From assembly GCA_012838875.1 (NCBI GenBank), contig DUOL01000141.1:1-10282 (forward strand): DNA of 10,282 nt. The letters run 5' to 3'. Made by a program: the position numbers and the translations under genes. Every line of letters starts with the position of its first letter. The first letter of the stretch is position 1. Positions 7,061-10,282 of this stretch are shown here, piece after piece. The notes beneath the pieces are model-generated. The model was not told where the DNA came from, ran no database searches, and worked only from the letters and a program-made list of their open reading frames with translations. Source of the DNA: Bacteroidales bacterium. GTDB lineage: Bacteria; Bacteroidota; Bacteroidia; Bacteroidales; WCHB1-69.

Positions 7061-7106
7061 AATCTACTGTTTTTTAACTTAAAATAAGGTTTAATGAATA
7101 CATTTG

Positions 7107-7114
7107 CAAAGTTA
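7107..7114 (-). promoter_or_regulatory. Putative fba promoter -7 element (TAACTTTG on minus strand)
   Basis: TAACTTTG on the minus strand matches TAnnTTTG and would start transcription near 7100, giving a leader of about 40 nt before the fba ATG. No strong -33 box is recognisable. It faces away from the trkA promoter, 70 bp away. Confidence 0.6.
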
Positions 7115-7125
7115 CATTATTTTCA

Positions 7126-7148
7126 TTAAAGATAAGTTCTATCTTTAA
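7126..7148. repeat. 8-bp inverted repeat between the divergent fba and trkA promoters
   Basis: TTAAAGAT (7126-7133) and ATCTTTAA (7141-7148) are perfect inverted repeats separated by 7 bp. They lie upstream of both putative -7 boxes, where an operator for a dimeric regulator could sit. The sequence is AT-rich, so a chance occurrence is quite possible. Confidence 0.35.
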
Positions 7149-7183
7149 ATTTATTTTTGTTTTTTGCATTAATAATTTTTATG

Positions 7184-7191
7184 TAAGTTTG
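7184..7191 (+). promoter_or_regulatory. Putative trkA promoter -7 element (TAAGTTTG)
   Basis: TAAGTTTG matches TAnnTTTG and has a TTTG at 7163-7166 as a candidate -33 box with a 17-bp gap, slightly short of the usual 19-21. It predicts transcription from about 7198, a dozen bases before the trkA ATG. Confidence 0.6.
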
Positions 7192-7210
7192 CAACTTAAT
7201 TTTTTTTATT

Positions 7211-7912
7211 ATGGCTTTAGAAAAATTTGCAATTATAGGTGCCGGACACTTCGGGTCAGCAATCGCTATTGCGCTTTCGCAAAAAGGCAGAGAAGTATTA
7301 GTCATTGACTCCGACATTAGTGTTATTCAAGATATTTCCGATGATGTAGCGTATGCCGTGTGCATTGATGCTACCAACAAAAAGGCTTTAATCAGCGAAA
7401 ATATTCAAGATTTTGATGCCGTTATTGTAGCTATTGGCAATGATTTCATTCAACGACTGCTTTGTGCTGCCAATCTTCTGGATTTGAATGTGAAGAGAAT
7501 TATTTGCCGTACCATGGGTGAAAATCAACGCATTATTTTAGAAAAAATGGGAATTACCGAATTTCTATCTCCCGAAGATGAGATTGGAACTCTTTTTGCT
7601 GAGCGTCTGCTAAACCCCAACATGATTTCTTATCTGCAACTTCCTGATGAATATAAAATTGCAGAAATTCTCGCTCCAATTAAGTTAGTTGGCACAACCC
7701 TAGGAGAAATTTCCTTCCGGGACAACTATAAATTGAGCTTAATAACCATTCGAAGAGGCTATCGTGATAAAGACATTACGCAATTGGTAACCGATAAACC
7801 CGAACATATTGTCGGGGTTCCTGAAAATAGTACTATTATTGAGGAAAATGATTGTTTCGTTCTTTTTGGCAAAACATACGATTTAGAAAACTTTATTTTA
7901 GTAAATCAATAG
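7211..7912 (+). CDS. trkA: Potassium uptake regulatory subunit, TrkA/KtrA (RCK) family
   Basis: This 233-residue cytoplasmic subunit gates the membrane potassium transporter in response to bound nucleotide. The N-terminal RCK_N Rossmann domain begins FAIIGAGHFGSAIA, with GxGxxG at 10-15, and the acidic Asp33 after the second strand (VIDSD) suggests NAD(H)/ATP-type binding. VCIDAT (50-55), VIVAIGND (71-78) and RIICRTMG (96-103) are typical of the fold. The C-terminal RCK_C domain (about 140-225) includes LVGTTLGEISFRDNY and ENDCFVLFG. A single RCK unit of this length is KtrA-like rather than the double-length E. coli TrkA. The pore gene follows after 3 bp, so the two are cotranscribed and likely translationally coupled. 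The start is the first ATG, preceded by an A/T-rich leader without Shine-Dalgarno sequence. Confidence 0.95.
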   Translation: MALEKFAIIGAGHFGSAIAIALSQKGREVLVIDSDISVIQDISDDVAYAVCIDATNKKALISENIQDFDAVIVAIGNDFIQRLLCAANLLDLNVKRIICRTMGENQRIILEKMGITEFLSPEDEIGTLFAERLLNPNMISYLQLPDEYKIAEILAPIKLVGTTLGEISFRDNYKLSLITIRRGYRDKDITQLVTDKPEHIVGVPENSTIIEENDCFVLFGKTYDLENFILVNQ

Positions 7913-7915
7913 GCA

Positions 7916-9721
7916 ATGCCACGCTCCTATTTACGAAAATTCACACAACAATTTAATTTGCATATCGTGAAGTATCACGATAGGTTAGTTGTAATTTTAC
8001 GCTCTGCCAGCCTTCTTATTTCGCTAATTACAATTTCCGCTATTGTCTACTTTCACGGATTCTACATTTCCGCTGACGAAAGAAATCTTATTAAGTTTAT
8101 CGTCCATTTCAGTATCGCTTTTTATATTTTAAAATATCTACTCTATTATATATATTCTATTCGCAAAAAAGAATATATCAAAGATACCTTTATTGAGTTC
8201 ATTATCATTTCATTACTGGTTTTAAATTGGATTTTAATTTCTCTTTTTGATATTAATATCCCATTTCTAAATTATGATAATTTTGATGATTTTTATTTGC
8301 TGTTTATTCAATTTTATTTCCTAATCATGGTAATGATTGAAATTTCAAAAGCAAGTAAACTCATAATAATCATGCGTTTATCTCCTCCCGTATTGATGAT
8401 TTTATCCTTCTTCTTGCTCATTACTATTGGAACTATTTTGCTCTTATTACCACGTATGACGACCTCTCCTATCAGCTTTATTGATGCCCTTTTCACTTCG
8501 ACTAGTGCAAGTTGTATAACGGGATTAACCGTTCTCGATTTAAGTACTGCTTTTACTTTTAAAGGACAGGTCATCATCATGATTCTTATCCAATTGGGCG
8601 GGTTGAATATTCTTTCGTTTGCCACTTTCTTTTCCGCTTATCTTGCCCGTTCGAGTGCAGGTTTAAGATACCAACATCTGTTAAAAGATTTATTATCTAC
8701 AAATAAACTATCTGACTCTTTTCAACTTTTGAAAGGTATTTTCATTATGACTTTTACGATTGAAGCGTTGGGAGTTGCTTTATTATATGTGTATTGGAAA
8801 ACCACCAATGTATTTATGTCGGATGGTGACAGCTTCTTTTACGCTCTTTTCCATTCCATTTCCGCTTTTAACAATGCAGGATTTTCGTTGTGGAGTGGAA
8901 ATCTTATGGACAATGTTATTGCGAACCACTACTTTCCGCAAGGCATCCTCACAGTTTTAGTAATTTTAGGAGGAATCGGTTTTGTTACATTAAATGATTT
9001 TTTCAATCCCAATATTATTCGAGAACGCAGGAAATATCGTTGGAAACAGCTTATGCCGTCCACGAAAATTGTATTATACACAACTTTTGGTATTATTGGT
9101 ATTACATCAATTATCCTGTTTATCTTAGAATATAAAAATACCTTAGCCATAAAAACAACGCTATTTGAAAAAATTCTCACCTGTATTTTCCAAGTATCTT
9201 CTGCGAGAACAGCGGGATTTAATCTGGTTGACGCTACCGGTTTCGCCCTCCCGACACTCATCATAATTATGATAGTCATGTTTATTGGAGCATCGCCGGG
9301 TTCTACCGGAGGCGGTATCAAGACAACCACCTTTTTTGTATTAATGAAGTCCATGTTTGCCACTATTAGAGGGAAAAAATATATTGAGTTTCAAAAAAAG
9401 ACAATTCCTTTCGAGTTGGTTGATAAGGCTTACAGTATTATTCTCATGGCGCTTATCGTTATTGTTGTGTCTACTTTTGTTTTAACGATTGTAGAACCGC
9501 AAATTGCATTCGAAAAACTGCTTTTTGAAAGCATTTCCGCCTTTTCCACGTGTGGTCTTTCAAATGGTGCTTGTGAACTTATCGGATTAGGGGGGAAAAT
9601 TGTTTTAGTTTTAAATATGTATATCGGAAGAATCGGGACGTTAACGCTCGCTTTTGCCTTAAGCAAACGTGTAAAAGAAGCAAAACATCAGTATCCTGAT
9701 ACCCATTTTATGGTGGGCTAA
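7916..9721 (+). CDS. trkH: Potassium uptake channel/transporter subunit, TrkH/KtrB family
   Basis: This 601-residue inner-membrane protein forms the K+ pore partnered by the adjacent RCK subunit. The conserved core (about 155-590) contains four M1-P-M2 units with filter glycines at G203 (SCITGLTVLDL), G322 (NNAGFSLWSG), G434 (RTAGFN) and G547 (FSTCGLSNG). The cytoplasmic-loop motif GSTGGGIKT (462-470) and the late helix motif GRIGTLT with Arg572 are present. The first 150 residues are an extension relative to KtrB of about 450 residues: hydrophobic segments at about 25-48, 59-80, 92-112 and 126-142 suggest four extra helices. Bacteroidota TrkH proteins of about 600 residues often carry such a region; its role is unknown to me. 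No filter glycine is missing, so the protein should be functional. The stop lies 29 bp before repeat copy 2, and no ordinary terminator lies in between. Confidence 0.95.
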   Translation: MPRSYLRKFTQQFNLHIVKYHDRLVVILRSASLLISLITISAIVYFHGFYISADERNLIKFIVHFSIAFYILKYLLYYIYSIRKKEYIKDTFIEFIIISLLVLNWILISLFDINIPFLNYDNFDDFYLLFIQFYFLIMVMIEISKASKLIIIMRLSPPVLMILSFFLLITIGTILLLLPRMTTSPISFIDALFTSTSASCITGLTVLDLSTAFTFKGQVIIMILIQLGGLNILSFATFFSAYLARSSAGLRYQHLLKDLLSTNKLSDSFQLLKGIFIMTFTIEALGVALLYVYWKTTNVFMSDGDSFFYALFHSISAFNNAGFSLWSGNLMDNVIANHYFPQGILTVLVILGGIGFVTLNDFFNPNIIRERRKYRWKQLMPSTKIVLYTTFGIIGITSIILFILEYKNTLAIKTTLFEKILTCIFQVSSARTAGFNLVDATGFALPTLIIIMIVMFIGASPGSTGGGIKTTTFFVLMKSMFATIRGKKYIEFQKKTIPFELVDKAYSIILMALIVIVVSTFVLTIVEPQIAFEKLLFESISAFSTCGLSNGACELIGLGGKIVLVLNMYIGRIGTLTLAFALSKRVKEAKHQYPDTHFMVG

Positions 9722-9750
9722 TAGAAAGGTAATAATCATTTTAATTTTAA

Positions 9751-9784
9751 TTAGGGCGTGTCCCCTCGCTATGCTCGGGGTCGG
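9751..9784 (+). repeat. Left terminal inverted repeat of copy 2
   Basis: This 34-bp terminus includes the 19-nt palindrome at 9762-9780. It is the reverse complement of 10234-10267 except for two bases, both in the three-base hairpin loop. It lies 29 bp past the trkH stop, so trkH transcripts must read into it. Confidence 0.9.
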
Positions 9785-9800
9785 TCTCCGCCTCCAAGTC

Positions 9801-9890
9801 CGCAGGAAGGAGCTATGAATAGCATAGTCGAAAAAGGAGCTTCTAAAGGCGCTCTTTTTCTCCTTGCTCTTCAAAGCTCCTTCCTTTGCG
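9801..9890. repeat. Nested 90-nt hairpin in the left arm of copy 2
   Basis: The outer stem CGCA/TGCG (9801-9804/9887-9890) stacks, with a TT bulge, on the perfect 10-bp GGAAGGAGCT/AGCTCCTTCC (9805-9814/9875-9884). An inner hairpin AAAAA-G-GAGC/GCTC-TTTTT (9831-9840/9851-9859) has a single bulged G and ends in a T-run, so it is terminator-like for transcription leaving trkH. The stem sequences differ from those in copy 1. Confidence 0.8.
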
Positions 9891-10026
9891 GGCTTTACGG
9901 CTGCGCCCTCACGCACGCCAAGTTGTTTGTACCGTCCAAAACTTTTAAGTCGTGAACGAAGTTATTTGATATTAAGGGCTTTAGGCTGAACTTATTTTAT
10001 TATCATATCACCCCTTCGGGATTCTC

Positions 10027-10034
10027 TAACTTTG
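10027..10034 (+). promoter_or_regulatory. Conserved promoter-like TAACTTTG inside the repeat core
   Basis: TAACTTTG fits the Bacteroidota -7 consensus and is identical in copy 1 (225-232). If active, it would transcribe the hairpin-rich right arm: roughly 10041-10267 here, and in copy 1 outwards toward argS. No -33 box is evident at 19-21 bp upstream, and the six fixed bases occur often by chance in AT-rich DNA, so this is only a candidate. Confidence 0.3.
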
Positions 10035-10122
10035 GGCTTGACCTTTCACTACAATCATATCAAATTGTTTCATAAGATGCTTTATACGAGCAACTTGGTT
10101 GCGTGAGGCGCTTAGGAGGAAA

Positions 10123-10134
10123 GCCCGCAAGGGC
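10123..10134. repeat. GCCC-GCAA-GGGC hairpin (GNRA-type loop)
   Basis: A perfect 4-bp GC stem is closed by GCAA, which as RNA would be a stable GNRA tetraloop. The same 12 bases occur in copy 1 at 349-360, and their reverse complement lies in copy 1's left arm at 55-66. Confidence 0.7.
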
Positions 10135-10136
10135 GG

Positions 10137-10208
10137 AAGCCGCTGGGGACGCGGCGGCAAAAAAGCGAGCTTGTAAGCTCTTTTTGCCGCCTTGCGACCC
10201 CACGGCTT
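10137..10208. repeat. 72-nt compound hairpin in the right arm of copy 2
   Basis: About 30 base pairs in nested order: AAGCCG/CGGCTT (10137-10142/10203-10208), TGGGG/CCCCA (10144-10148/10198-10202), CGC/GCG (10150-10152/10194-10196), GGCGGCAAAAA/TTTTTGCCGCC (10153-10163/10181-10191), and GAGCT/AGCTC (10167-10171/10176-10180) around a TGTA loop. Interruptions are a bulged C, an A/A mismatch, a TT bulge and an AGC bulge. It is nearly identical to 363-434, but here the outermost stem is fully paired. Confidence 0.88.
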
Positions 10209-10233
10209 GTGCCCGCGGACTTGCAACCGGGCG

Positions 10234-10267
10234 CCGACCCCGAGCGAAGCGAGGGGACACGCCCTAA
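10234..10267 (+). repeat. Right terminal inverted repeat of copy 2
   Basis: This terminus contains the palindrome CCCCGAGCGAAGCGAGGGG (10238-10256), whose centre is GCGAAGC, then ACACGCCCTAA. It matches 460-493 except in the loop and is inverted relative to 9751-9784. The last 15 bases of the window beyond it are AT-rich and show nothing. Confidence 0.9.
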
Positions 10268-10282
10268 AAATCATCATCCATA

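Larger units (their letters stand above)
9751..10267 (+). repeat. Structured interspersed repeat element, copy 2 (complete)
   Basis: This complete 517-bp element runs from TTAGGGCGTG to CACGCCCTAA. The 34-bp terminal inverted repeats differ at two positions, and weaker inverted similarity continues inward (CAAGTCCGC on both arms). Inner arm pairs include 9907-9915 with 10100-10108 (CCTCACGCA/TGCGTGAGG) and 9918-9925 with 10091-10098 (CCAAGTTG/CAACTTGG). The whole element can therefore fold back around a core of about 165 nt (9926-10090). The core and right arm match copy 1 in direct orientation. The arms are GC-rich and unlike the AT-rich flanking genes. No open frame of substance and no transposase are present. 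The ends abut TA dinucleotides, which would fit a TA target duplication, but TA may simply belong to the termini. MITE-like mobility is inference. Confidence 0.93.

Noticed and set aside
8929..9363. 144-residue minus-strand open frame inside trkH
   Set aside because: It is a shadow of a strongly conserved membrane-protein reading frame containing the third filter motif.
621..9721. Gene block as a composite transposon bounded by the two repeats
   Set aside because: The enclosed genes are core housekeeping functions with no transposase or integrase, so bracketing by dispersed repeats is more likely coincidental.
9751..10267. Integron attC site or CRISPR array
   Set aside because: There is no integrase, no cassette arrangement and no regular repeat-spacer pattern; the structure is two dispersed copies of one fold-back element.

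Overview
The window looks like an AT-rich chromosomal segment of a member of the Bacteroidota. Support comes from protein families (E. coli-type class II aldolase, a BatA-domain/von Willebrand protein, a long TrkH with extra N-terminal helices), from repeated matches to the Bacteroidota promoter -7 element TAnnTTTG ahead of transcription units, from start codons without Shine-Dalgarno sequences, and from a tRNA gene with no encoded CCA. The order or genus cannot be read from the sequence.

Layout, left to right. (1) 1-493: a GC-rich, highly structured repeat element, cut by the window edge. (2) 621-2852, plus strand: argS (arginyl-tRNA synthetase) followed 3 bp later by a small lipoprotein of unknown role. 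(3) 2849-7060, minus strand, read right to left: fba (class II fructose-bisphosphate aldolase), a Rossmann/DUF2520 oxidoreductase 17 bp behind it, then after a 161 bp gap tRNA-Pro(GGG) and a 685-residue BatA-domain membrane protein. This last gene meets the lipoprotein gene tail to tail with stop codons sharing four bases. (4) 7061-7210: a divergent promoter region. (5) 7211-9721, plus strand: a two-gene potassium uptake operon, trkA/ktrA (NAD-binding RCK subunit) and trkH/ktrB (pore). (6) 9751-10267: a second, complete copy of the repeat element in the same orientation as the first.

The genes are ordinary housekeeping functions: translation (argS, tRNA-Pro), glycolysis/gluconeogenesis (fba), K+ homeostasis (trkAH), plus membrane and envelope proteins of unclear role. 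The least ordinary content is the pair of about 0.5 kb elements bracketing the genes. Each has terminal palindromes, long inverted-repeat arms built from nested hairpins, and a conserved AT-rich core. They encode no credible protein and contain no transposase. They resemble non-autonomous (MITE-like) or structured-RNA-bearing repeats. No complete new multi-gene system is visible here; these elements are the best candidate for something undescribed, although Bacteroidota genomes are known to carry abundant interspersed palindromic repeats and these may be one such family.
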